In this document: one piece after another, positions 34,873-43,586 of the stretch
How the letters are laid out: the number at the start of each line of letters is the position of its first letter
Position numbering within the stretch: the stretch's first letter is position 1
DNA from: an uncultured Ruminococcus sp.
GTDB lineage: Bacteria > Bacillota > Clostridia > Oscillospirales > Ruminococcaceae
DNA length: 64,000 nt
Assembly: GCA_949291125.1 (NCBI GenBank)
Contig: CASEUJ010000018.1
Location: 124,001-188,000 of the forward strand
Reading direction: 5' to 3'
Program-made: the position numbers and the translations under genes
Notes under the pieces: model-generated
Database searches by the model: none
What the model was told of the DNA's origin: nothing
Seen by the model: only the letters and a program-made list of their open reading frames with translations

Positions 34873-35079
34873 TCAGTCATAGTCCTCATCCGTTTCAAGG
34901 TGGCGGCTACGGGAAAAATTACGCTTTTTCGGAGAACGTCGTATCGTCGTCGATCCAAACAGATCTGCAAGAATGCCACTGGATCTTGTGCTATGGCGAT
35001 CAGCAAGCTCTTCCTCAATGAAGTCATCCTCATCTTCTTCATCAAAGTCAAAATCATCCCATTCAAAATCATCAGGCAT
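34873..35079 (-). CDS. Small acidic/basic bipartite protein of unknown function
   Basis: A 68-residue protein that I do not recognise. The first 25 residues are almost all Asp, Glu, Phe and Trp (FEWDDFDFDEEDEDDF), the middle is neutral (SSGILADLFGS), and the rest is basic with RRSPKKRNFSRSRH before a short acidic end. It has no membrane segment. AAGGAGG precedes the ATG at a good distance, and the gene is 23 bp downstream of the transpeptidase gene with a terminator behind it, so I take it as real. The shape suggests a disordered, charge-binding adaptor (inference). Confidence 0.65.
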   Translation of the reverse strand: MPDDFEWDDFDFDEEDEDDFIEEELADRHSTRSSGILADLFGSTTIRRSPKKRNFSRSRHLETDEDYD

Positions 35080-35102
35080 CGTTCATTCCTCCTTACTAGA
35101 TC

Positions 35103-36938
35103 TCAATCGACAATGACAACCGGCATGCCGATGACTGTTTTTTCATAGATTTTCGCCGCCATATCAAGCGGCAGGTTGATGCATCCATGAGAACCATTGG
35201 TGAGATAAATATCGCCGCCATATGCGCTTCGATACAGGTCGTGTAAACCAATGCCCGTGTGGTCGATCGGCATCCAGTAGGAAACCGGTGCTTCGTATCC
35301 CTGTACTTCATATGTACCAAGAACAACATCGCGATACTTAGCGCGGATCTTGAAGATCCCTGTGTTCGTAATGCGTGATGGGTCGGAGGCAAGTCCGGTC
35401 ACGACGTCGGTATCCAGATAAAGTTCACCGTTGACATAGAACCATAGATGTTGTTCACTAATATCGATCTCAATGTACGTGCCTTCTTCAAAGACAGTAC
35501 CATCCGAGGTATGCGGTCGGAATCCCGCCTGTACCCATTCCGGCTCTGTGGTAATGCTCTCGCCATCGCGGAGATATTGCTCGATCATGTCTGCGGTGGC
35601 CTCGACATCTGTCCGCCAGCCGTAAGTGCTGGTCGGCGTCAGCGTCACCTGTACCGGGCCGTCCGCAGTGGAATCAAATGTGCGTGTATAGCCATCTGAA
35701 CAGAAGGTGTCATATGGATCTGCGATATTCTCCTGCACCCACTGCGCCGCCGCTTCTTTATCGAGGCTAAGCGTGCCGTCATCGTCAAACGTAATCCAGT
35801 CCATATAGGTTTCGTGGTCAAGTACAACTGTGCCGACCGGATCGAACAGTTCTTCGCGATTGGTCATATCGAAGGTGATCTCTACTGTGCCATACTGTTC
35901 ATACAGCGACAGCACATCCTGAAGGCTTGCTGCAGTGACTGCCGCCTTCATATAACAGCCACTGGATACCATGTCGATCGTCGTAGCCCCGTTACGAACT
36001 TGTTCTAAGGTATAATCCGACAACACTTCTGTATCGACCATATTGCCGTCATCTTCTTTTTGGATATAGAAGTTGCCGTTTTCATCTTCTTCGATCGATG
36101 CATCAGTTGGCGGTATATTGCCCCAGTCGTATGCCGCAATCAGACTTGCAAGATCATCTTCGGAATAGGTCTGATCCAGTGTGACCACATATTCACTGGT
36201 GGTGAACAGCTTTGAGAACCACACCGCATGACTTTCCTCGATCTGATCAAAGGCATCATCCGGCACAGATGACTCACATCCAAACGATGCACCGTTGAAA
36301 GTGATCTTTTCGCCGTCTTTGGTGACAAATGTAACACCCATGTCATCGGCAGATGCAACAACAGTGGCTTCTGCTTCATCGCGGGTCATGCCGCTAACAT
36401 TGATGCCATTGACAATGGTATTCGGTAGATATTTGCCGCTGTAAAATGCCATACCGCCAAAATAAAACAACGCCAGAATCAGAATAAGGACAATGCCGAC
36501 GATCAGAAAGATTTTTTTCAGACTGACAGGATCGCGCCGTGCCGCCGGTCGAACACCAGCTGGTCTGAACGAAACGGAGGGCGGCGGCGGTGTCGGTCTT
36601 TTCGGCGAGGATTGCAGCTGTGAATGTTTTGCTGCGCTGCCGGAAGACGCCGATCGCTGTGATTCCATCGATTCACGAATCTGACGCGCCTTGTTCATAT
36701 TTGCAGGATTCAAAGAGGTGGCCGACGCACTGCCGCCTTTCCCAGAAGACGCTGCGGCGTAAGCCGGAACTGGTTCGGACTTCTGTTGAGCTGCTTGTTC
36801 TGCTTCATTTCTTGCCGCAAGCGAAGCGCGGATCTTCTGTCGCATCTCTTCTTTGGTCAGCTGTACCGGTGCATCTGTTTGTGCGCCGGATCGTCCCGTA
36901 TTTTGTTTCAAATCCTGATTTTTCTGATTCAATGCCAT
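35103..36938 (-). CDS. L,D-transpeptidase (YkuD) with peptidoglycan-binding domain
   Basis: A 611-residue single-pass membrane protein that should make 3-3 cross-links in peptidoglycan. A cytoplasmic N-terminus of about 140 residues, rich in Gln, Ser and Pro, precedes a membrane helix (about 143-165). PG_binding_4-type modules follow (about 170-470; VNGINVSGMTRDEA), then the YkuD domain (about 480-605) with the catalytic motif GSHGCINLP; the nucleophile is Cys586. The start at 36938 (MALNQ) is nearest a GGGAAAGGG site. The long disordered cytoplasmic tail is unusual for the class and could serve protein contacts or regulation. The acidic small protein is co-transcribed. Confidence 0.9.
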   Translation of the reverse strand: MALNQKNQDLKQNTGRSGAQTDAPVQLTKEEMRQKIRASLAARNEAEQAAQQKSEPVPAYAAASSGKGGSASATSLNPANMNKARQIRESMESQRSASSGSAAKHSQLQSSPKRPTPPPPSVSFRPAGVRPAARRDPVSLKKIFLIVGIVLILILALFYFGGMAFYSGKYLPNTIVNGINVSGMTRDEAEATVVASADDMGVTFVTKDGEKITFNGASFGCESSVPDDAFDQIEESHAVWFSKLFTTSEYVVTLDQTYSEDDLASLIAAYDWGNIPPTDASIEEDENGNFYIQKEDDGNMVDTEVLSDYTLEQVRNGATTIDMVSSGCYMKAAVTAASLQDVLSLYEQYGTVEITFDMTNREELFDPVGTVVLDHETYMDWITFDDDGTLSLDKEAAAQWVQENIADPYDTFCSDGYTRTFDSTADGPVQVTLTPTSTYGWRTDVEATADMIEQYLRDGESITTEPEWVQAGFRPHTSDGTVFEEGTYIEIDISEQHLWFYVNGELYLDTDVVTGLASDPSRITNTGIFKIRAKYRDVVLGTYEVQGYEAPVSYWMPIDHTGIGLHDLYRSAYGGDIYLTNGSHGCINLPLDMAAKIYEKTVIGMPVVIVD

Positions 36939-37272
36939 CGTCCCTTTCCCATACGCTTTCATTCATTGCTATTGCAAATTCTTACCCACATGCCAAAAAA
37001 CGCCAGAAGAAGATCATCGGTTCAAATTCGACACATACTCCATTCTAACTTCTATTATATCCGGCATAAACACCTTTGTCAACAGTTTTCGCAGCCGAAG
37101 CGCAGAGAAAATGAGAATTGTAAACATTTTCATCGATTTGTAGTATTCCCTTTATAAATGTCTGCGCTTCTTTACCATATGCTTAAAAAGTAGTTCCTAT
37201 GACATCGGCAAGAAGACGCAAATATTGTTTCGTTTGTTGAAAAAATATAGTTAGATTTATGCAAATTGCACA
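36939..37272. other. Intergenic region between divergent genes
   Basis: Holds the transpeptidase promoter and leader on the minus strand (37054-37082). No gene is visible. Confidence 0.5.
37054..37082 (-). promoter_or_regulatory. Sigma-A promoter of the L,D-transpeptidase operon
   Basis: Minus strand: TTGACA (37082-37077), 17-bp spacer, TATAAT (37059-37054), a full consensus match. Confidence 0.9.
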
Positions 37273-37301
37273 TTGACAATACCTGAAATTAGGACTATAA
37301 T
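37273..37301 (+). promoter_or_regulatory. Sigma-A promoter of the pectate lyase gene
   Basis: TTGACA (37273-37278), 17-bp spacer, TATAAT (37296-37301), a full consensus match. Transcription should start near 37308, giving a leader of about 275 bases. Confidence 0.88.
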
Positions 37302-37307
37302 TAAATC

Positions 37308-37582
37308 AGCATTATAATGCTGTATTTATGAGAGTCCCGGATCAATCAAGCCGGTCGATAGGGTCATATCATGAATCTTCGGTGATACTTGTAGCACTTG
37401 CCGGAGATTGGGATCTTGTATCACATATGTAAACAGGCTTGTATGTTGTCTGTGGAAAATCCGCCGGTGCGATCTGCGCACCAGATCGCATCCGTATTTC
37501 CAAAACGATATGGAATACAACCGGGTGCGATCGTTTACTGTCGCAAAAAAATGGCGGAAGGATCACTTAGGAGGAATGCATT
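37308..37582 (+). promoter_or_regulatory. Long structured 5' leader of the pectate lyase gene
   Basis: About 275 bases between the predicted start of transcription and the ATG. It contains a perfect 9-bp stem with a 5-base loop (TGCGATCTG at 37468-37476, CAGATCGCA at 37482-37490), and GTGCGATCG recurs further on. It ends in TAGGAGG. It does not match a riboswitch class I know. It may regulate expression or mRNA stability (inference). Confidence 0.5.
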
Positions 37583-40500
37583 ATGAAGGTAAAAAAATGG
37601 GGCAGAGGTGTCCTTGCGGTGGCAATTGCAGCGACAATGGCAGTATCTGCAATTCCGTCGGTGTCGGCTGTGACATTTGATGCAGCAGATACGGCGAAGA
37701 ATCTGGTTGCAGCAAACAGTGCGTCGGTAGAGCTGATCGCGTCTGCCGGCGTGGCCGAGGCGGCATATGCCGAATGGGGCGCAGTGGCAGGTGCGACCGG
37801 CTATAATGTCTATGTAGACGGCGAACAGATCGACAGCATGCTGATCCGTCAGTACCCGGATCGTTTCCGTGCAGACGCCGTCGGTCTCAAGGCAGGCAGC
37901 CATACGATGAAGATTGTCCCGATCATTGATGGCAAAGAAGTCGGCACAAAGGCGGTAGAGACTTCTATAAGCGTGACGGCGCATGATAGAAGTGGGTTTG
38001 GCTTTGTCAACGGCACTTCATCCGGTGCGTATAATGATGACGGTACCTTAAAGAGCAATGCAGTGGTTCTCTATGTCACCGAGGACACCAAAGACACTGT
38101 AACCATGGATGTTGTCACCAAAAAGGACGGCACCACCGAAACATTCACCGGCATTCAGAACATTCTGAACGCCATCAAGAGTAACAGCGATCTGGAGACT
38201 CGTCCGATCTGCGTGCGCTTTATCGGCAATATCACCGACCCAGCCACCCTGGACAAAGGCGATATGCTGATCGACGGCAACAAGGAATTCAACGCTGGTA
38301 TCACCTTAGAGGGCATTGGCAACGATGCTACCTTCAATGGATTTGGTCTGCGGCTGAAAAACTGCATCAACGTCGAGGTGCGCAACCTGGGCTTTATGAA
38401 CTGTAACAGCGGTGAAGGCGACAACGTCGGGCTTCAGCAGAATAATGACCATGTCTGGGTACATAATTGTGACTTTTTCTATGGCGATGCCGGCTCGGAT
38501 GCAGATCAAGTAAAGGGTGATGGCGCACTGGATACTAAGACTTCTTCTTATGTCACACACTCGTATAACCATTTCTGGGACAATGGAAAGTGTAATTTGC
38601 AGGGCATGAAGAGTGAATCCACAGAGAATTACATTACCTATCACCACAATTGGTATGACCACTCTGACTCACGTCATCCGCGTATCCGGACTTGTACCGT
38701 ACATGTCTATAACAATTACTATGACGGCAATTCCAAATACGGAATTGGCTCGACAATGGGCTCGTCGGTTTTCTCAGAGAACAACTATTTCCGCAACTGT
38801 AAATACCCGATGCTAATTTCCATGCAGGGATCAGATATTGCAAATGGCGAAGAAGGCACATTCTCCGAAGAAGACGGCGGCGTTATCAAGTCTTACGGCA
38901 ACTATATCGAGGGCGCAAAGGCATATGTCTCCTATCAGCAAAACAGCACCGAATTCGATGCCTATGAGGCTTCGTCGAGAGATGAAAAAGTTCCGTCGAG
39001 TGTCACTACAAAACAGGGCGGCACAACCTATAATAACTTCGACACTGATTCCAGCATTATGTATTCGTATACTGCCGACAAGGCAGAAGATGTTCCATCG
39101 ATTGTCATGGCAAACGCCGGCAGAGTGCAGGGCGGCGACTTCCAGTGGACATTTGATGACAGCGTCGACGACGAGAGCTATGATGTCAATCAGGCACTGA
39201 AAGATGCACTTGTCGCATATGACGATTCCATTGTCGCAATCGGCAGCGGCTTTACCGACGACACCGATGTCCCGGCAACGACAACTGCGCCACAGACAAC
39301 CACAGGCGCAGCAATCACCACAACTGTCAGCGCAACAGGCGAGGCAACATCGCCGGTTGTCACAACTAATGCAACGATTGTAACGACACCAGTCGAACCG
39401 CAGGCGGGCGATATTTTCTGCGCACCGGGTGCAACTGGCAGCGGTGAAAGTGCAAACGACCCGGCATCTGTCACCGATGCGATCGCAAAATTGTCCGCCG
39501 GCAATACCATTTGGCTGTTAGAGGGAACCTATGAATTTTCGGAGACAATCGTGATTTCTGAGAATAACAGCGGTACGGCGGATGCAATGAAATCCATCCG
39601 CGCATATAACGATGCAGATGTTGTCTTTGATTTCACTGGTCAGGGCGCGCCAAGTGACTCTGGACGGGGCATTGTTCTTGACGGCGACTATTGGCACTTC
39701 TATGGCTTTGAGATCACAAAGGCAGCGGATAACGGCATGCTGCTCTCTGGTAACAACAACATCATTGAACGCATGATCTTCAACGACAACCAGGATAGCG
39801 GTCTTCAGCTGTCGCGCTATAATACCAGTGCGGCAACGATTGCAGACTGGCCAACCAATAACCTCATTCTCAACTGCACTTCCAAGAATAACTGTGATAA
39901 CGAGTCCATGGAAAATGCAGACGGCTTTGCAGCAAAGCTGACCTGTGGCGAAGGCAATGTCTTTGACGGTTGCCTCTCGTACAACAACAGCGACGATGGA
40001 TGGGATCTTTATGCAAAAGAAGAAACCGGTCCGATCGGCGTCGTGACCATTCAGAATTGCATCGCAATGCGTAACGGCTATACCGAATTCGGCGAGGGCT
40101 ATGGCGATTGTGACGGTAACGGCTTTAAGCTCGGTGGCGCAGGCGTTGGCTCTGCACACATTGTCAAGAATTGTCTGGCATTTGAAAATCTCAACTGTGG
40201 CTTTACTGATAACAACAACCCGAAGCTTGAAAGCCTCACCAACTGCACCGCATACAACAACGGCGTTGGTTCAAACGGCAAGCCGAACATCAGCTGTTAT
40301 CGCTGCACCGATGACGGCGCTGACTTCTCGAACATCATCTCGTACTACAGCGCAGATAATGTTACCTCGAACCTGGGCGCAGATGGTCTTAAGATTACCA
40401 ATGATAAGTTTGTTGGTACGATTCAGAATGCCATCTACTATAACTCCGGCTATTATCTGGTAACGGACAAAGTTGCAATTGACAATGGTGCAAAGCTTGG

Positions 40501-41290
40501 TACAAAGGGCAATTTTATCACAGACAGCGATTTTGTCAGCGTGACTGCACCGGAAATGGGCACCGACTTCGACACCGCATGGCGTAATGCAGACGGTTCA
40601 ATCACAACCCATGGCTTTATGGAACTGAAAGATTCGAGTGCGTATGCATCGGTAGAGGGTGCATCCTTTGAAGCATATGACGGCATTATTGTAACAACAC
40701 CGATTGTCACCACACCGGTAGAAGAAACCACCACAACGGCTGCTGGAACAACAATGGCACCCATCGAAACTGACACACCGACCGGGACAACAACAGCTGC
40801 ACCGGTCGACACCAATACGCCAGACGATACAACAACAGCCACACCGATCGATACGGATACGCCGGATGAAACAACGACTGTGCCAGTCGATACGGATACG
40901 TCGGCTGGGACAACGATGACTGCACCGGTTGATACGGATACACCGGATGAAACATCGACCGCTCCAATCGACACCGATACGCCGGATAACACGACGTCTG
41001 GCTCGGGAGATGTCTCGACAACCACAACCACAGCAGTATCCACAACTTCTGAGACTATTCCGGATGGCGTCAGCACACTCTGCGGCGATGTCAACCTCGA
41101 TGGCACAATCAATATGGCAGACGTAATTCTGCTGAGCAAGGCGTCCGTCAATATGGTTGAACTTTCGGCGGCACAGCGTGCAAACGCAGACTGTTTTGAC
41201 GATAGTCAGAATCAGGTAGACGGCAATGACGCGATGACACTGCTGCGTTTCCAGGTACAGCTGATCTCGTCCATTCCAGTACAGGCATGA
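37583..41290 (+). CDS. Cellulosomal double pectate lyase: PL1, PL9 and type I dockerin
   Basis: A 1235-residue secreted enzyme. Order: signal peptide (1-29); a fibronectin-like N-terminal region (about 40-130); a PL1 pectate lyase beta helix (about 140-540) with YHHNWYDHSDSRHPRIRT near 353 and VHVYNNYYDG; a Thr-rich linker (about 560-605); a PL9 beta helix (about 607-1030) with NADGFAAKLTCGEGN near 780, where the Lys is the expected catalytic base, and YNNSDDGWDLY; a second linker of tandem PVDTDTPDETTT-like units (about 1035-1160); and a dockerin (about 1163-1235) with two calcium-binding repeats (GDVNLDGTINMADVILLSK and CFDDSQNQVDGNDAMTLLR). Both lyases cleave polygalacturonate by beta elimination; the dockerin would dock the enzyme to a scaffoldin cohesin. 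TAGGAGG precedes the ATG. Confidence 0.92.
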   Translation: MKVKKWGRGVLAVAIAATMAVSAIPSVSAVTFDAADTAKNLVAANSASVELIASAGVAEAAYAEWGAVAGATGYNVYVDGEQIDSMLIRQYPDRFRADAVGLKAGSHTMKIVPIIDGKEVGTKAVETSISVTAHDRSGFGFVNGTSSGAYNDDGTLKSNAVVLYVTEDTKDTVTMDVVTKKDGTTETFTGIQNILNAIKSNSDLETRPICVRFIGNITDPATLDKGDMLIDGNKEFNAGITLEGIGNDATFNGFGLRLKNCINVEVRNLGFMNCNSGEGDNVGLQQNNDHVWVHNCDFFYGDAGSDADQVKGDGALDTKTSSYVTHSYNHFWDNGKCNLQGMKSESTENYITYHHNWYDHSDSRHPRIRTCTVHVYNNYYDGNSKYGIGSTMGSSVFSENNYFRNCKYPMLISMQGSDIANGEEGTFSEEDGGVIKSYGNYIEGAKAYVSYQQNSTEFDAYEASSRDEKVPSSVTTKQGGTTYNNFDTDSSIMYSYTADKAEDVPSIVMANAGRVQGGDFQWTFDDSVDDESYDVNQALKDALVAYDDSIVAIGSGFTDDTDVPATTTAPQTTTGAAITTTVSATGEATSPVVTTNATIVTTPVEPQAGDIFCAPGATGSGESANDPASVTDAIAKLSAGNTIWLLEGTYEFSETIVISENNSGTADAMKSIRAYNDADVVFDFTGQGAPSDSGRGIVLDGDYWHFYGFEITKAADNGMLLSGNNNIIERMIFNDNQDSGLQLSRYNTSAATIADWPTNNLILNCTSKNNCDNESMENADGFAAKLTCGEGNVFDGCLSYNNSDDGWDLYAKEETGPIGVVTIQNCIAMRNGYTEFGEGYGDCDGNGFKLGGAGVGSAHIVKNCLAFENLNCGFTDNNNPKLESLTNCTAYNNGVGSNGKPNISCYRCTDDGADFSNIISYYSADNVTSNLGADGLKITNDKFVGTIQNAIYYNSGYYLVTDKVAIDNGAKLGTKGNFITDSDFVSVTAPEMGTDFDTAWRNADGSITTHGFMELKDSSAYASVEGASFEAYDGIIVTTPIVTTPVEETTTTAAGTTMAPIETDTPTGTTTAAPVDTNTPDDTTTATPIDTDTPDETTTVPVDTDTSAGTTMTAPVDTDTPDETSTAPIDTDTPDNTTSGSGDVSTTTTTAVSTTSETIPDGVSTLCGDVNLDGTINMADVILLSKASVNMVELSAAQRANADCFDDSQNQVDGNDAMTLLRFQVQLISSIPVQA
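40760..41000 (+). repeat. Tandem Thr/Asp/Pro repeats in the linker of the pectate lyase
   Basis: Five to six imperfect copies of a 39-45 bp unit encoding APVDTDTPDETTT variants. It is a flexible, probably glycosylated linker between the PL9 module and the dockerin. Copy number is likely to vary between strains. Confidence 0.8.
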
Positions 41291-41399
41291 TCATCGGTTC
41301 AAAGCTCACCAAAAACTATTTGAAAAAATAAGCGGATCTATAAAATCAGTTTCTTTATCAAAAAACAATTCCATTATGTGAAAAACGGAAGAATTTTAC

Positions 41400-41428
41400 T
41401 TGACAATCCAGTGAAAATCTGCTATAGT
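41400..41428 (+). promoter_or_regulatory. Sigma-A promoter upstream of the amt leader
   Basis: TTGACA (41400-41405), 17-bp spacer, TATAGT (41423-41428). Predicted transcription start near 41435, only a few bases before a terminator hairpin. Confidence 0.8.
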
Positions 41429-41435
41429 AGCATAT

Positions 41436-41488
41436 AGAAACAGCAAAGGCGCTGCGTGGTTTTACGCTTGGCGCTTTTGCTGTTTTTT
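41436..41488 (+). terminator. Promoter-proximal terminator: attenuator or end of a mini-RNA
   Basis: AAACAGCAAAGGCGC (41438-41452) pairs with GCGCTTTTGCTGTTT (41471-41485), with an inner GCGT/ACGC stem, and runs into TTTTTT. The hairpin covers almost all RNA made from the promoter at 41400-41428. It may attenuate amt, define a small RNA of about 53 bases, or simply end the pectate lyase transcript; no other terminator lies between that gene and here. Confidence 0.75.
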
Positions 41489-41570
41489 ATTTCTTCCCTT
41501 CTGTCCTTAATAGCAGACCCGCATTACACTGCTGTGGACAGTAAATAAAACATGGAGAGGGTGCATATTT

Positions 41571-43289
41571 ATGAATGAAACAACGATTCTTGAAATGATC
41601 AGCGGCGAAGTCTATGCTGTCTGGTTTCTGATCGGTGCGGCACTGGTATTCTTTATGCAGTGTGGCTTTGCAATGGTGGAAGCGGGATTTACACGCGCGA
41701 AAAATGCCGGCAACATCATCATGAAAAACCTCATGGACTTCTGCATCGGCACAGTTTTGTTTTTCCTAATCGGTTTTGCAATTTTGTGCGGCGAGGATCT
41801 GGTCGGCTTTATCGGTAAGCCGGGTATGGATATCTTTACGGATTATGCATCGTTCCCATGGTCGAATTTTGTGTTCAACCTAGTGTTCTGCGCAACGGCC
41901 GCAACGATCGTCTCCGGCGCAATGGCAGAGCGCACCAAGTTTATCTCCTACTGCATTTATTCCGCAATCATTTCAGCTGTGATCTATCCGATCGAAGCCC
42001 ACTGGGTATGGGGCGGCGGATGGCTATCCACGCTGTCGACACCGTTCCATGATTTTGCCGGATCGGGCGTCATCCATATGGTCGGCGGCCTTTCGGCGCT
42101 AATCGGTGCAGCAATGCTCGGCGCACGCATCGGCAAATTCACCAAAGGCAAGGACGGTAAGACAAAAGTACACGCCATTCCTGGTCACTCACTGACGATC
42201 GGCGCACTTGGCGTATTCATCCTGTGGTTCGGCTGGTACGGATTCAATGGTGCGGCCGCGACCTCGATCGATCAATTGGGTTCAATTTTCGTGACAACGA
42301 CCATTGCGCCGACTGTTGCGACAGTTGTCTGCATGGTCTTCACATGGCTCAAATATGGCAAGCCGGATGTTTCCATGTGCCTGAATGCATCTCTGGCCGG
42401 TCTGGTCGGTATCACCGCTGGATGCGATGTCATGGATGGATTTGGTGCAATCGGCGTTGGTATCATTTCTGGTTTCCTCGTATGTTTCGGCGTATGGTTC
42501 TTGGATCATGTGCTCCATGTAGACGATCCAGTCGGTGCAGTTGCGGTTCACTTCTTCAACGGCATCTGGGGCGTAATCGCAGTCGGTCTGTTTGCAACAA
42601 CTTCCGCACCGGGCAACAATTCTGTGGTCGGTCTGTTCTATGGCGGCGGTTTCACGCTGCTTGGCGTACAGCTATTGGGAATGATCTGTATTCTTGCATG
42701 GACGGCGATCACCGTTGGTCTGACGTTCCTGATCATCAAGAAAACGATCGGTCTGCGTGTTTCCGCAGAAGATGAGATCCGCGGTCTGGATACAACGGAA
42801 CACAATCTGCCGTCGGCATATGCAGACTTTATGCCATCTATGGTTTCGATGTCATCGGATGCCGCCAATGCGGAGGCAGTCGGCGTAGAGATCCCGGAAT
42901 CGGAAATGATACTCAAGCCAGCAAGTGGCAAGGCAAAGATGACAAAGCTCTCGATCCTTTGCAATCCGGATCGGCTCGAAACATTACAGATGACGCTCTC
43001 CGCAATGGGCATCAACGGTATCACCGTAACGCATGTCATGGGATATGGTTCACAAAAGGGCAACGAAAGCTATTACCGTGGCGTCAGAACGCAGGGTACA
43101 AAGCTGTTGGAAAAGGTCAAGGTCGAAGCAGTAGTTGCAAAGATCCCACCACAGAAGATCGTCGATGCAGTCAAGAAGGTACTTTACACCGGACAGATCG
43201 GGGATGGAAAAATCTTCATCTACGATGTGGAAGATGTTGTGAAGATCCGAACAGGTGAGACCGGATATGATGCATTGCAGGATATCTGA
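41571..43289 (+). CDS. amt: Ammonium transporter fused to a PII signalling domain
   Basis: A 572-residue fusion. Residues 1-410 form the Amt/MEP channel with 11 helices: EAGFTRAKNAGNIIMKN, the conserved AHWVWGGGW, GSGVIHMVGG and HFFNGIWGVIAVGLF carry the twin-His and Phe-gate context. A cytoplasmic linker (about 410-455) leads to a complete PII domain (457-572, MTKLSILCNPDRLE). It keeps the T-loop QKG and YYRG, the B-loop TGQIGDGKIFIYDVED and the IRTGETG end, so nucleotide and 2-oxoglutarate binding look intact. In unfused systems GlnK blocks AmtB when nitrogen is plentiful; here the regulator is covalently attached. GGAGAGGG precedes the ATG. Confidence 0.93.
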   Translation: MNETTILEMISGEVYAVWFLIGAALVFFMQCGFAMVEAGFTRAKNAGNIIMKNLMDFCIGTVLFFLIGFAILCGEDLVGFIGKPGMDIFTDYASFPWSNFVFNLVFCATAATIVSGAMAERTKFISYCIYSAIISAVIYPIEAHWVWGGGWLSTLSTPFHDFAGSGVIHMVGGLSALIGAAMLGARIGKFTKGKDGKTKVHAIPGHSLTIGALGVFILWFGWYGFNGAAATSIDQLGSIFVTTTIAPTVATVVCMVFTWLKYGKPDVSMCLNASLAGLVGITAGCDVMDGFGAIGVGIISGFLVCFGVWFLDHVLHVDDPVGAVAVHFFNGIWGVIAVGLFATTSAPGNNSVVGLFYGGGFTLLGVQLLGMICILAWTAITVGLTFLIIKKTIGLRVSAEDEIRGLDTTEHNLPSAYADFMPSMVSMSSDAANAEAVGVEIPESEMILKPASGKAKMTKLSILCNPDRLETLQMTLSAMGINGITVTHVMGYGSQKGNESYYRGVRTQGTKLLEKVKVEAVVAKIPPQKIVDAVKKVLYTGQIGDGKIFIYDVEDVVKIRTGETGYDALQDI

Positions 43290-43356
43290 GCCGCTCCAAT
43301 GAGAAAAAGAACGAAAACTGAAAGAAATCACGATAGACATTCTACCTTCTGATATT

Positions 43357-43405
43357 GGTAGCATTGCACACGGCAGCAACCACCCCGGGTGCAATGCTGC
43401 CTTTT
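43357..43405 (+). terminator. Terminator of amt
   Basis: GGTAGCATTGCAC pairs with GTGCAATGCTGCC (13 bp, one G-T) around a 19-base loop, followed by CTTTT. Confidence 0.82.
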
Positions 43406-43455
43406 CCATGTCTGTCCGACTCAACGAAACAATCTTTCTACTGTTGCAAAACCCC

Positions 43456-43495
43456 AAAAAAAGAGGTGCCGGACGTTTTGTCCAATGACACCTCT
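43456..43495 (-). terminator. Terminator of the LRR-dockerin gene
   Basis: On the minus strand AGAGGTG pairs with CACCTCT, with an inner GGAC/GTCC stem, and seven T follow. It sits between the convergent amt and LRR-dockerin genes. Confidence 0.8.
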
Positions 43496-43586
43496 CTTTT
43501 ATGTGATCCGAAATTCTTGCATATGTACATTTTCCATTCTTGTCTTCAGGGTAATGTACGAAACTTCGCCATCTCCGCGGCAGCGT

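Noticed and set aside
37005-37045. tRNA-like GGTTCAAATTC motif
   Set aside because: Only a T-arm-like string; no acceptor stem, D-arm or anticodon arm can be paired around it.
40760-41000. Tandem repeats as a possible CRISPR array
   Set aside because: The repeats are in frame within the pectate lyase gene, imperfect and without unique spacers.
40453-41151. 232-codon minus-strand frame over the pectate lyase linker
   Set aside because: Shadow of the tandem Thr/Asp/Pro repeats on the plus strand; repetitive Val/Ser composition is an artefact of the linker.
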